DNA from: an uncultured Granulosicoccaceae bacterium
GTDB taxonomy: Bacteria; Pseudomonadota; Gammaproteobacteria; Granulosicoccales; Granulosicoccaceae
Reading direction: 5' to 3'
Assembly (NCBI GenBank): GCA_938003855.1
Contig: CALKXD010000254.1
Span: 1-32,350, forward strand
Length of the DNA: 32,350 bases
Within the stretch, counting starts at the first letter, position 1, and every line of letters begins with the position of its first letter. Of the stretch, positions 16,423 to 25,267 are shown piece after piece. Under the pieces are notes generated by a model, which was not told where the DNA came from, searched no databases, and was given only the letters and a program-made list of their open reading frames with translations. The translations under genes and the position numbers were made by a program.

Positions 16423-17484
16423 TTATGGTTGAGGCGCGCCATTCGGGGGACCACCGTCTGGAGGACCACCGTCTGGAGGACCGCCATTACCAGCCACAGC
16501 ACCTGTGACACATCGCTGAAAATAAGGGTAGGAATCCGTCGCATAATAATGATAGATACCACCCGGAAATTCAGGGGTTACACCAACCCGGCCGTTGCAC
16601 GCATCAAGATCACCGGATCCATCTACGTACTCCCAATCCTGTGCAAAGGTGCCCAGCGCATAGGTATCAGACGACGGCCTGGAATCCGGTACCGGACTAA
16701 CAAGCTGATAGCTGCCAGTCATACTAACCACCGCTGAACTCGCATCGTCGGCAACACTGTAGCCGTAACGCGCATAGATCGGAAATCCATCAGCAGCCCA
16801 GCCAATCAGTGTCATCGTCGAGCTATTGCCACCCCGCTTGGTGATAAACCCCTCCGGCATACCGTGGTAGTGATAAGCACCACCCGGTTGCACATGAGCA
16901 TTGTTAAAATCGTCGCCAAAATCAAAATGCTCCTGCCCCAGTGCTTCAATATTCCAGCTACCGGAATTATCGACCAGACTACAGGCCTCCCCGCCGTCAC
17001 CACATGAACCCGCGGTGGCAGCGTCAATTTTCACACCGTTCAACACATACCCCTGCGGACCCGCAGGACCACCCAGTGCGGTAATTGTCGACGTACTGGT
17101 CGGTGACAATGAGAATGTTGCTGATACATCAACTTCTGCAATGGTATTGGGATTACCGGCATTAGGGAATTCGCCAACCGCATGATCAGGAATACCGTTG
17201 GCCGTAAGAGTTCGCTCAGTCTCAGAGCAAGTCCATTCGGAGGTGCTGGTCGCCAGTACAGAGGCCGAGTCGTTAAACGTGCTGTCAATATAGTCGCACT
17301 CTACGCCTGCTGTGGACGTGGGCGCTCCGGTATCAGGTGTCTCGTCGTCGGTACCATCTGTGGTGTCTGTGGTGTCTGTGGTGTCTGATACAGTCGTACT
17401 ATCGCTGCCACAGGCGGACAGAGACAACGCCAACAACACACTGCAAAGTGCAGCTGTTGGCCTGTAAAGTTCTTCTGGTTTCAT
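16423..17484 (-). CDS. YHYH domain lipoprotein
   Basis: A 353-residue envelope protein. The signal sequence ends in a lipobox, LSAC, with the lipidated cysteine at residue 25. It is followed by a Thr/Asp-rich linker containing repeated DTT units. The body carries the YHYH family signatures: AYHYHGMPEGF in the middle and GIYHYYATDSYPYFQRC near the end, plus the LIGWAADGFPIY segment. YHYH proteins are histidine-rich, found in outer envelopes of marine and other bacteria; metal binding is assumed but not established. The C terminus is a low-complexity tail of GGPPDG repeats, encoded by 15-base direct repeats near 16448-16477. It is first in a probable two-gene operon with the EF-hand protein. 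Confidence 0.88.
   Translation of the reverse strand: MKPEELYRPTAALCSVLLALSLSACGSDSTTVSDTTDTTDTTDGTDDETPDTGAPTSTAGVECDYIDSTFNDSASVLATSTSEWTCSETERTLTANGIPDHAVGEFPNAGNPNTIAEVDVSATFSLSPTSTSTITALGGPAGPQGYVLNGVKIDAATAGSCGDGGEACSLVDNSGSWNIEALGQEHFDFGDDFNNAHVQPGGAYHYHGMPEGFITKRGGNSSTMTLIGWAADGFPIYARYGYSVADDASSAVVSMTGSYQLVSPVPDSRPSSDTYALGTFAQDWEYVDGSGDLDACNGRVGVTPEFPGGIYHYYATDSYPYFQRCVTGAVAGNGGPPDGGPPDGGPPNGAPQP
17360..17386. repeat. Three tandem 9-base repeats in the YHYH lipoprotein linker
   Basis: GTGGTGTCT occurs three times in direct succession and encodes the repeated D-T-T units of the linker just after the lipidated cysteine. A change in copy number would alter linker length without breaking the frame. 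Confidence 0.75.
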
Positions 17485-17789
17485 AATTAATCTACTGTGG
17501 GTTAAAAATCACGTGACACCCACCGGAAAGTCTTCCCGGCAGTGGCAACAAGCTTGAAAAAGTCTATGAAAAGATCTGAGCCAATCAGAGTTGAAAACCA
17601 GTCTTCGCAAGGCTAATCACTGGATAAGGCTATAAATTCAGCCTTGTTGGCCATTGGTGCTGTGCACCTGGAATATCTATTCAACCACGAATTGGACCAG
17701 AATTGTCTAACTCGGTTTGAGAGCGGATAACCTGACAGCCGCACCAACCGGGTCCGAGGGGCAACAATCGACACCCTGACACACGCATC

Positions 17790-17838
17790 AACAAAGACCC
17801 CTTGGCAATTAACAAAGACCCCTTGGCAATTAACAAAG
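17790..17838. repeat. 21-base direct tandem repeat
   Basis: A 21-base unit starting AACAAAGACCCC occupies 17790-17810 and is repeated without change at 17811-17831. It is followed by the first seven bases of a third copy (17832-17838). Identity of the copies indicates a recent duplication. Confidence 0.8.
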
Positions 17839-17916
17839 CCTGGACAGCGGAGTGCGCATAGCCGACACTGATTTCTCCATAGACCTTTCAGGTTAGCAGA
17901 GGATTGTGTATTTATT

Positions 17917-18054
17917 ATGGAATTACCGGAGGACTGGAAAATTCAAGCACGTATGATTATCGGGCCCCTGCGACTGAAATACGGCGCAGACCGAAGGACG
18001 CTGACAGGTCTGACATCACCCTACCGCCCTCCGGCAGACCATAACAACGCATAA
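17917..18054 (+). CDS. Hypothetical 45-residue small protein
   Basis: An ATG at 17917 opens a 45-codon frame starting MELPEDWKIQARMIIGPL and ending in TAA. AGAGGA at 17898-17903 is a possible ribosome binding site, but the 13-base spacing is long. I recognise no family. The frame may be chance, although the first 27 codons have a believable amino acid mix. Confidence 0.2.
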   Translation: MELPEDWKIQARMIIGPLRLKYGADRRTLTGLTSPYRPPADHNNA

Positions 18055-18418
18055 GGGCTGCGAGACTCTGCTTATTCCAAACGGTGATCTGTCATCTAAA
18101 TATCCACAGTTCAGCAATAGGTTTGGCCAAACTTCGATGTTCCGCAACAGCTCAGCCACCGTGCGGGCTTTTTAAGTAGCGGCTTTTGCAATCGTCGTTA
18201 CGTCGCCAGTCGACCCACCACTAAAAGGCTGAAGTCAACTATTGCAGATAACGACCCGACACCTTGAGGCCGAACAACACCGCACTACCGCTCAAAGGAT
18301 ACAGATCTATCCGGGCAGCCTGCCTCACTCAGGTGTGAGTTGAAAACTATAGCGGTCTGTTTACAGGTTCAGTACAACCACGTTTCTACAGCGATTACTA
18401 AGCCTGACCTTGCGGATA

Positions 18419-18434
18419 GCCTGCCCCGGCAGGC
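18419..18434. repeat. GC-rich perfect palindrome
   Basis: GCCTGCC (18419-18425) and GGCAGGC (18428-18434) are separated by two bases, giving a very stable short hairpin. No T-run follows on either strand. It could be a REP-like element, but only this copy was clearly seen. Confidence 0.45.
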
Positions 18435-18873
18435 GATTCCCGCTGCAAGAAAAACAAACACAGAACACACCCACCCGACACACTGCGCCAGCGCAAAATA
18501 ATTTCAATTGAAAGCGGCTTATCCCATGACGGAATGCAAATTGACACTCTCTCCACCGACCATCACCTGACCCTTTCCGAGCTCTAGACTGTCTGGCTTC
18601 AATTCATAATTCCACACAGATCATATGATGATAACGCTACATCCCCCGGCCATCCTGCAGTCACATAATGCTGCTATGTCATCATCATCTATAACGGTGT
18701 ACACGAAACGACATCACAAATTCATCTTATTAAACACAGAGTCGATATTACCAACAACAACTGCAGGTGCGAGCCTGTAACGTTGCCATCCGACACAACA
18801 AGCAGGCGAGGACTGCAGACAAACTGAAACGCGGACATCGACCATAAGATGTCTTATCATCACCGGAAGCAAA

Positions 18874-21309
18874 ATGCCATTAAACACTCAACACCCCACC
18901 GCCATCAGCATTGATTTTCGGCCCCTGATCTACGCGACGTTACTTTCACTGGTGTTACCTGTCACGGCACAGGCACACGAACTCTGGGAACTGACTGCTG
19001 ATCAGGTACTCAACTGGAACAACAAGGCGAAGACGGAAACCTATTCCGGCCTTAGCTTTGCCACAGCCGTGGTGCTTGTCTGTGCTTTGCTGATCAACCT
19101 TGCATTGGTCCATCTCAATGCCAACGGGGCCGGAGAACGATTCCCGAAACTACGTGCACGGCTCCGATCAATGCGTCCGCTGACATCAGTCGTGTTGCGC
19201 TTCTGCCTCGCATGGGCGCTGCTGTCCAGTGCGCTTGCATTCGACCCTCTATTCGGTGACGGGTTATTCTCTGAACCATCGCTGCTCGCACCAGACATTG
19301 TCATTAGCGACTTGCCCGAACACTGGCAGTGGTTGCTTTGGCTGGAAGTGGTCCTCGGTGTTGCGCTGGCGGCAGGTATATACACCCGGCTGGCAGCCTC
19401 CGCCTGCTTGCTGCTGGTGGGCTGTACCATCTACTCGGCAGGCCTGCTGTCGCTTGTCTATACCCCTTCGTTCATTGGTGTTTCGATTTACCTGCTCGTG
19501 GCTGGCGGGGGCATTTGGTTTGTCCCGTTACCGGCACCCGGTGGCAGCACACGTCTATCTGAAACGCTGATCCGCACTGTCAGTATAAGCCGTGCTCAAT
19601 TTATATTGCGGTTGTTAGTCGGGCTTAACTTTCTCTACATGGCGGTGTATTTCAAGGTGCTACAACCGACCCTGACCCTTGCCATCATAGACGTTCATCA
19701 ATTGCCGGTGATGGGGCTTGATCCTGAATTGTTTGTATTGATTCAGGCTGTGGTTGAAGTAAGCATCGGACTGTTGATAATCTTCGGGGTATTACTGCAA
19801 TTTCTCTCGGTGGCATTCATTGGCGCTTTGGTCTTTTTCGCGATCTGCTTACCAGCGGCTGAAAATCCAGGCTCGCACGTGCTTTACTATGGAGTCGCGC
19901 TGGCATTTCTTTTCAGTGGCAATGGCCGGTTCCGTTTTCAGCAGGCAAAAGACAGCGCAGCGCATATCATAGTGCTTGGTAATGGACTCGCCGCTGTTAC
20001 GGCAATCCGCCGCTTGGAGAAACTGCTGCCTGATCAAACCAATGTAAGGCTCACACTGCTCAGCGATCGAACCGACTATCAGATCTCCGCCATGCTGCCG
20101 GAACTGGTTTCCGGTGCAGTGCCGGCAACTTCAGTTGCGCACCCGTTCATCAAAGTACTGGGGAAAACCCGGCTTCGATTGGGGTCACCGCACAGAATAG
20201 ACTATGCCGCTAAAACAATCTTCTTGGATGACGGCTCTGACCTGACCTACGATCAACTGGTTTTTGCACGACCTGAAACTCCGGAACACCGCATGATACA
20301 GGGCGCCGTGAAGTCCGTTTACCAACTCAACACCGTCGCTGATGCTCTGCAACTGAAGCGCTCAATCCTGCACCAGGCCGCTATCGCTTCCTATGATCCA
20401 ACCCGCTACAAAGGGATAGCCAACTTTGCCATCGTCGGTGGCGGCGAACAAGGGTCAGCGCTGGCTGTCGAAATCTCAGCACTGATTGAAAACCTGAAGG
20501 TTGATCACCTGGTCGGTCGTGACTTCCAACCGAATCTGGTCTTGTTTGAAGATGATGCCGACACTGCACTACTCGATAAAAAACTGATCTCGGCACGTGC
20601 TGATGTGTTTAAAAAGTACGGTGTAAAAACCGCTAACACCAGAGCGATCAGTCGATTAACGGGATCTTCTATTATTCTCAAGAGCGGTGGTAGCATTGAT
20701 ATTGGTACCGTGATTAATCTTCGTTGCCGTAGACCAGAGAACCTACTGCCTCCCCACCCGCACGGCGAACCGCTTTTTGACAACACGCTCAGCATGACCG
20801 GACAAACCGATGTATGGATGGCAACACTGACCGAGCACACAGCAGCAGACGTCGATCAGAGTCAGGACACAATATGGCGCAAACTCCCGACAAGTACCGC
20901 TCAGGCAAAACTCGCAGCGTTTAACGCGTGGTCAAGCAGCCAGCACCTGGCACCATCGAAAATTACCCGAAATCAGCAACGGAGCTACCAGTTCTATATG
21001 GGCCGCCATACCGTGGGTCTATGGCGGGGAATAACTGTACCCGGCTGGCTGGCACGCACCGGCACTCGGATACGATTCCTGAAGCAAATCCCTTCTGTCG
21101 AGCGTAAATTACGTGTGTGCCTGGACTGGATCTTTGGTTTGGTCTTCAGCAACGATCAAACTGTACTGGTCGACGACAACATCAGCAACCTCCAGCCGAA
21201 ACCAAAAAACGGGTACACACCGATTATTGCCTTGAACAGTATTCCGTCTGTCAGTGCCATAAAGAACTGTCCCCCACTGGCACCATTGCGTCACTCTCGC
21301 TATGGATAA
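18874..21309 (+). CDS. DoxX-like membrane domain fused to degenerate NDH-2-like oxidoreductase
   Basis: An 811-residue protein. It begins with a signal-like segment ending TAQA before HELWEL, then about 350 residues with several membrane helices (among them FATAVVLVCALLINLALV, WLEVVLGVALAAGIYT and FILRLLVGLNFLYMAVYF), arranged like DoxX/DoxD-type quinone-interacting membrane proteins. From about residue 364 it resembles type II NADH dehydrogenases and sulfide:quinone reductases: HIIVLGNGLAAV, LLSDRTDYQISAMLPELVSGAVP, DLTYDQLVFARPET and the second dinucleotide fold FAIVGGGEQGSAL (518-530). The C-terminal CLDWIFGLVFSNDQTVLV matches the NDH-2 membrane-docking tail. Departures are the first GxGxxG (GNGLAA), the usual ATG at the end of YD.LV.ATG, and the AGD flavin motif, which is replaced by MATLTEH. 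FAD binding may therefore be altered or lost. GGAAG precedes the ATG. Confidence 0.78.
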   Translation: MPLNTQHPTAISIDFRPLIYATLLSLVLPVTAQAHELWELTADQVLNWNNKAKTETYSGLSFATAVVLVCALLINLALVHLNANGAGERFPKLRARLRSMRPLTSVVLRFCLAWALLSSALAFDPLFGDGLFSEPSLLAPDIVISDLPEHWQWLLWLEVVLGVALAAGIYTRLAASACLLLVGCTIYSAGLLSLVYTPSFIGVSIYLLVAGGGIWFVPLPAPGGSTRLSETLIRTVSISRAQFILRLLVGLNFLYMAVYFKVLQPTLTLAIIDVHQLPVMGLDPELFVLIQAVVEVSIGLLIIFGVLLQFLSVAFIGALVFFAICLPAAENPGSHVLYYGVALAFLFSGNGRFRFQQAKDSAAHIIVLGNGLAAVTAIRRLEKLLPDQTNVRLTLLSDRTDYQISAMLPELVSGAVPATSVAHPFIKVLGKTRLRLGSPHRIDYAAKTIFLDDGSDLTYDQLVFARPETPEHRMIQGAVKSVYQLNTVADALQLKRSILHQAAIASYDPTRYKGIANFAIVGGGEQGSALAVEISALIENLKVDHLVGRDFQPNLVLFEDDADTALLDKKLISARADVFKKYGVKTANTRAISRLTGSSIILKSGGSIDIGTVINLRCRRPENLLPPHPHGEPLFDNTLSMTGQTDVWMATLTEHTAADVDQSQDTIWRKLPTSTAQAKLAAFNAWSSSQHLAPSKITRNQQRSYQFYMGRHTVGLWRGITVPGWLARTGTRIRFLKQIPSVERKLRVCLDWIFGLVFSNDQTVLVDDNISNLQPKPKNGYTPIIALNSIPSVSAIKNCPPLAPLRHSRYG

Positions 21310-21473
21310 CACACCGTAGAATACCTGCCCGGCGACACACGCATGGCAGGGAACACCTACACGGGTTAGAGCCTACCTGAAATCGATGGCAAACTGTTGC
21401 TCCGGATAATCACTGGCAACGGGAATCAGACTGTGACCTGCCAACGCTCGGGGGCCTGCCTCTATTGTGAAAA

Positions 21474-22505
21474 CTAGCCAACCTTCACAACCATTTTACC
21501 AAAGCTCCTGCCGAGCAGGACATCATTCAGGGCTGCCGGCGCATTTTCAAGGCCGTCAACCACCTGCTCTTTATAGTGCACTTTGCCCTCGGCGAGCCAG
21601 CCCGTCATATCAGTTGCGAATTCCTGATACAGACTCTTTGGAAAACTGTCATAGATGATAAAGCCCTGAACCTTCACCTTCATACGCAGAATGGTCCCCA
21701 TAATCATGGGACTATGATCCGCGCCTTCAGGTAAGCCAGTCAGGTTGTACCACGAGACAATGCCGCACACGGGCATGCGTGCGAACTCATTCAACAACGG
21801 CAGCACTGCAAAGAGAACCTTACCTCCAACATTCTCAAAATACACGTCAATTCCGTCCGGGCACGCCGCCTTCAATTGCTCAGCGAGGTTGTCTGACCTG
21901 TGATCAAGGCATACATCAAAACCCAGATTATTGACAACGTGATCGCACTTTTCAGCACCGCCCGCAATACCCACAACACGACACCCCTTGAGCTTTGCAA
22001 TTTGCCCAACCGTGGCCCCAACCGGACCGGCGGCAGCGGCGACCACCACCGTTTCGCCAGCCTTCGGCTCACCGATTTTCAACAAGCCCGCATAGGCTGT
22101 GTAGCCAGGCATACCGAGAATACCGAGTGACCAGGACGGATTCTCCGGGCTCTTGCCCAGGTTCATCACTGCAGTGCCATCAGAGACGGCGTAGTCCTGC
22201 CAGCCGCTACCGTGAAGCACAAAATCGCCAACCGCAAACCCGTCAACCGTCGAACTGACAACCTCGGCCACCACCTGACCGGTCATTACCTCACCGATCT
22301 GAACCGGCACGGCATAGGATTTAGAATCATTCATGCGACCACGCATATACGGGTCGAGTGACAGGTAAACCGTACGCAGCAGCATCTGACCATCAACTAC
22401 CTGCGGCACCTCGGTGTGGTCAGATCTCAGGGTATTCTCGTTTGGCAGTCCATTGGGACGTTCGGCGAGAACAATACGGCGGTTAACATTCGATGATTGC
22501 GCCAA
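21474..22505 (-). CDS. NADP-dependent medium-chain oxidoreductase (CurA / leukotriene B4 dehydrogenase-like)
   Basis: A 343-residue zinc-free medium-chain dehydrogenase/reductase of the 2-alkenal or prostaglandin reductase group, which reduces the C=C bond of alpha,beta-unsaturated carbonyl compounds with NADPH. N-terminal NVNRRIVLAERPNG and SLDPYMRGRMND are hallmarks, as are the nucleotide-binding AAAAGPVGATVGQIAKLKG and the C-terminal LEGFI-like region VQGFIIYDSF. I use the TTG at 22505: it has GGAG at 22512-22515 with 6-base spacing, gives the usual family length and starts just before homology. The same frame stays open to 22634, but the added 43 residues have no homology. It lies 215 bases downstream of thrC on the same strand. 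No zinc-ligand cysteines are seen. Confidence 0.92.
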   Translation of the reverse strand: MAQSSNVNRRIVLAERPNGLPNENTLRSDHTEVPQVVDGQMLLRTVYLSLDPYMRGRMNDSKSYAVPVQIGEVMTGQVVAEVVSSTVDGFAVGDFVLHGSGWQDYAVSDGTAVMNLGKSPENPSWSLGILGMPGYTAYAGLLKIGEPKAGETVVVAAAAGPVGATVGQIAKLKGCRVVGIAGGAEKCDHVVNNLGFDVCLDHRSDNLAEQLKAACPDGIDVYFENVGGKVLFAVLPLLNEFARMPVCGIVSWYNLTGLPEGADHSPMIMGTILRMKVKVQGFIIYDSFPKSLYQEFATDMTGWLAEGKVHYKEQVVDGLENAPAALNDVLLGRSFGKMVVKVG

Positions 22506-22720
22506 GTGTCGCTCCAGAGTTAAAGGGGGTGTCAGTGTGGTCCGGCAGATTGTTGAACATGCCTTTCGCCACGGTAGATCGTACAGCATTTGTAGCCCGC
22601 GTGACGCCCCGCTCCCGTTACCGCTGGCGCGCATCAGTTAGCGGTCAGATCAAAGATCAGCACTTCTGCGGCTGAGATGCCTGCACCATGAACGTCAATG
22701 CTTCCAGCAGCGGACAAGCG

Positions 22721-24172
22721 CTAATATCCCCTGGATTGCATTTCCATAGCGTGTGGCAAGGCAGACTCCAGAGTCGATAGATCACACAGCCGCAGGTGCT
22801 GACAAACCTTGCTTGCTTGCTCTAAGGACGGATGGGTTGCGCCCTGCGGCAACGCAGAGTCCACTCCCAGACAGCGATGAATTATTTCCGGAAATTTTGC
22901 AGGGTGAGCCGTCGCCAGGCAGACAATATTGATGTGATCAGGCAAAGCGTCTTTTAACAAATTTGCCGCCGCTACAGCAACTGCTGTGTGCGGGTCGAGT
23001 AGATAGCCCCGGTTGTGATCAAAGGTATCTCTGATGGTTTGTACCGTCTGTGGATCAGAAACAGAGACCGACTGATAACCCTCCTGAACGGCACGCAGCG
23101 TATCAGGGTCGAGCTTCAGAGCCTCATGTTGCTGGAATTCCCGCATCCACCGGTTCAGTTTCTCACTATCACAATGGCTGGCAAAATACAGATAACGCCA
23201 GAAATTGTAAGGCACCACAATGTCGATCGCAGACGACAACGTTGGCACTAGAGTTTTCTTCGCAAACACGCCGCTGGAAAACACCGTGTGCAATGCCTGA
23301 TTGACATTGTTAGCGCAGATAAAGGATTTTACCGGCAACCCCATAGAACGCGCCAGGTACCCGCCAAACAAGTTTCCAAAAGCACCACTGGGCACCGAAA
23401 AAACGATCTCGTCGCCGACGGACTCTACCGTGCGGTAGTAGCCGTAGAAATAGTGTACCGACTGCACCATCACCCGACACCAATTGATCGAATTGACACT
23501 GGACAGATTCAGTTTTTCTTTCAGATCGCGATTTTCAAATAATTTCGCTACGACAAAATCCAGATCATCCCCGCCATTAGCACAGTTCTCAACTCCGACA
23601 GGATGCACATTGCCGGCATTCAGGGTCGTCATCTGCCGTTCCTGCTCCCCGGTAATCATCCCCCGCGGGAAAAGTGGCCAGCAGTCTATGGTTTTTTTTC
23701 CAACAGACGCCCAGGCCGCAGCAGGACCAGTGTCTCCGGTGGTCGCAAGCACTATAGATAACCGTTCACCTCTTTTTTCCAATAGATAGTCAAGCACGTT
23801 TATCAGAAAACCCATAGCGACATCCTTAAAGGACAATGTGGGTCCGTGAAACAACTCCATGATAACAAGGCGATCATCACCGCCAAGCGGCACCAGATCC
23901 ACGACGTCCGCACATTCAAAGGCACTGTAACTGTCATCAATCAGTTTTTTTAAGTCAGCAGCGGGGATAATCGAGCGATCAATAAAAAGTGACATCAGCT
24001 CAAAGGCGAGATCAGGGAAACTCAAACCAGACCACTGTTGTAGCTGTTCGCTCGACAGCGTGGGAATAGAGTCAGGGACAAACAATCCGCCATCCGCTGC
24101 GAAACCACTCAGAACCGCGTCATCAAAAGCGACGGGCGCAACCCCTCCTTTGGTGCTCACGTATTTGATCAT
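22721..24172 (-). CDS. thrC: Threonine synthase
   Basis: A 483-residue PLP enzyme of the bacterial thrC group, which converts O-phosphohomoserine to threonine. The cofactor lysine is K116 in LFHGPTLSFKDVAMG. The glycine-rich phosphate loop and substrate region are in TTGDTGPAAAW, FPRGMITGEQERQM and SVPSGAFGNLFGG. The N terminus (MIKYVSTKGG, then ADGGLFVPD) and overall length are normal for the long form. The ATG at 24172 is well supported by GGGAGG just upstream. It is divergent from the ABC importer operon at 24388. The usual partners thrA and thrB are not in the window. Confidence 0.95.
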   Translation of the reverse strand: MIKYVSTKGGVAPVAFDDAVLSGFAADGGLFVPDSIPTLSSEQLQQWSGLSFPDLAFELMSLFIDRSIIPAADLKKLIDDSYSAFECADVVDLVPLGGDDRLVIMELFHGPTLSFKDVAMGFLINVLDYLLEKRGERLSIVLATTGDTGPAAAWASVGKKTIDCWPLFPRGMITGEQERQMTTLNAGNVHPVGVENCANGGDDLDFVVAKLFENRDLKEKLNLSSVNSINWCRVMVQSVHYFYGYYRTVESVGDEIVFSVPSGAFGNLFGGYLARSMGLPVKSFICANNVNQALHTVFSSGVFAKKTLVPTLSSAIDIVVPYNFWRYLYFASHCDSEKLNRWMREFQQHEALKLDPDTLRAVQEGYQSVSVSDPQTVQTIRDTFDHNRGYLLDPHTAVAVAAANLLKDALPDHINIVCLATAHPAKFPEIIHRCLGVDSALPQGATHPSLEQASKVCQHLRLCDLSTLESALPHAMEMQSRGY

Positions 24173-24387
24173 TGTTGTTTCCCTCCCCCTTTTCGCCTAG
24201 CAGTTTACTCTTCAACCGCCAAATCTGATATCGTCGTTACCTGGACAGGTCGTCTATTGCATTTTCAGGGTGTTTCACACTCAGCCTCGAGTATCTGGCA
24301 GAGACCCTATTCAGCAAGACCTCATTGCCCGACGACCGTACAGTTGTGCTTACGTTGTATGTTAACTTTATTCGTCAGGAGATATTA

Positions 24388-25194
24388 ATGGTTAAACAAT
24401 CAATCAGCTTATTGGCAATCGGTGCTGCAGCCCTGTTTAGTACGGCCAACGTGTCCGCCGAAACCCTTCGAGTGGGAATGGAATGTACCTACGCGCCATT
24501 CAACTACAAAACCGCAGACGGCGAACTGGCAGGCTACGACGTCGATGTTGCCAAAGGCGTTGCGAAAATAATCGGCGCTGAATTCGAATACGTCTGTCAG
24601 GAATGGGACGGTATGATCCCGGCACTTCTGGCAAACAAGTTCGACCTCATCATCGCATCGATGTCGATCACCGAAAAGCGCATGCAGAAAATCGACTTTA
24701 GCGGCCCGTATCGCTTCTCGACCGGCCAGGTTCTGGGCGCCAGGAAAAAACCGATGGAGCTGTTTGACGACGCAGGGAACCCGATAGCCGATAATTTCAA
24801 AGGTCTGAAAGTAGGACTGGAACGCGCCACAACCTATGCCAGCTGGTTCGAGGAAAAACTACCCGGCGCCGATGTTGTTCTGTATGACAACTCCGAGTCT
24901 GTCTACCTCGATCTGCAGAATGGACGAGTCGATATCATCATGACCAATCCAATGAAAGCGCATCTTAAGTTTCTCTCCAAAGAAGATGGTGCGGGCTTTG
25001 AATTCAAAGGCCCGGTTGTCGATGAGGTAGAGTATTTCGGCGTCGGCGTCGGAATTGGACTGCGGAAGGGTCAGGATGAACTGAAAGAGAAGCTAAATGG
25101 CGCACTGAAAGACCTGATCAATTCCGGTGACCTTGAAAGCTACGCTAAAAAAATATTCCCCTTCAAACTTCACAAGGACGAATGGGGACAATAA
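24388..25194 (+). CDS. Periplasmic polar amino acid-binding protein of an ABC importer
   Basis: A 268-residue solute-binding protein of family 3 (HisJ/LAO/ArtJ type). A clear signal peptide (1-24) ends NVSA before ETLRVG. The binding-site pattern is visible: CTYAPFNYKTADGELAGYDVDVAKGVAKIIG, then the ligand-contacting SMSITEKRMQKIDFSGPY with the arginine that grips the alpha-carboxylate, and NGRVDIIMTNPM in the second lobe. The match is to lysine/arginine/ornithine-type binders, but the side-chain pocket cannot be assigned from sequence. AGGAGA at 24377-24382 fixes the start at 24388 rather than an upstream in-frame codon at 24325. It is the first gene of a four-gene importer operon. Confidence 0.93.
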   Translation: MVKQSISLLAIGAAALFSTANVSAETLRVGMECTYAPFNYKTADGELAGYDVDVAKGVAKIIGAEFEYVCQEWDGMIPALLANKFDLIIASMSITEKRMQKIDFSGPYRFSTGQVLGARKKPMELFDDAGNPIADNFKGLKVGLERATTYASWFEEKLPGADVVLYDNSESVYLDLQNGRVDIIMTNPMKAHLKFLSKEDGAGFEFKGPVVDEVEYFGVGVGIGLRKGQDELKEKLNGALKDLINSGDLESYAKKIFPFKLHKDEWGQ

Positions 25195-25207
25195 CACCCG
25201 GCACCCA

Positions 25208-25232
25208 CCGGGGTCGCTTTCATCGACCCCGG
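25208..25232 (+). promoter_or_regulatory. Intercistronic stem-loop after the binding-protein gene
   Basis: CCGGGGTCG (25208-25216) pairs perfectly with CGACCCCGG (25224-25232) over a 7-base loop, starting 14 bases after the binding-protein stop codon and ending 35 bases before the first permease. No U-run follows, so it would act as a partial terminator or as protection of the upstream mRNA from 3' decay. This matches the common way of making more binding protein than membrane components. Confidence 0.65.
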
Positions 25233-25267
25233 CTGTCTACTAGCTCCACTCCCGACAGGATCAGGCA

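Larger units (their letters stand above)
17485..18873. other. 1.4 kb gene-poor divergent intergenic region
   Basis: This is the longest gene-free stretch in the window, between the divergent YHYH and DoxX/NDH-2-like genes. I find no homology-bearing frame. It holds a 21-base tandem duplication (17790-17831), a 45-codon frame (17917-18054) and a GC-rich hairpin (18419-18434), each listed separately. No convincing promoter pair for either flanking gene stood out. Confidence 0.5.

Noticed and set aside
18154-18173. Terminator-like AGCC/GGCT hairpin followed by five T
   Set aside because: The stem is only about four bases and no gene ends nearby on that strand.
24239-24250. ACCTGGACAGGT palindrome between thrC and the importer
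   Set aside because: The 5-base arms are too short to stand out from chance, and it is not placed on a visible promoter.
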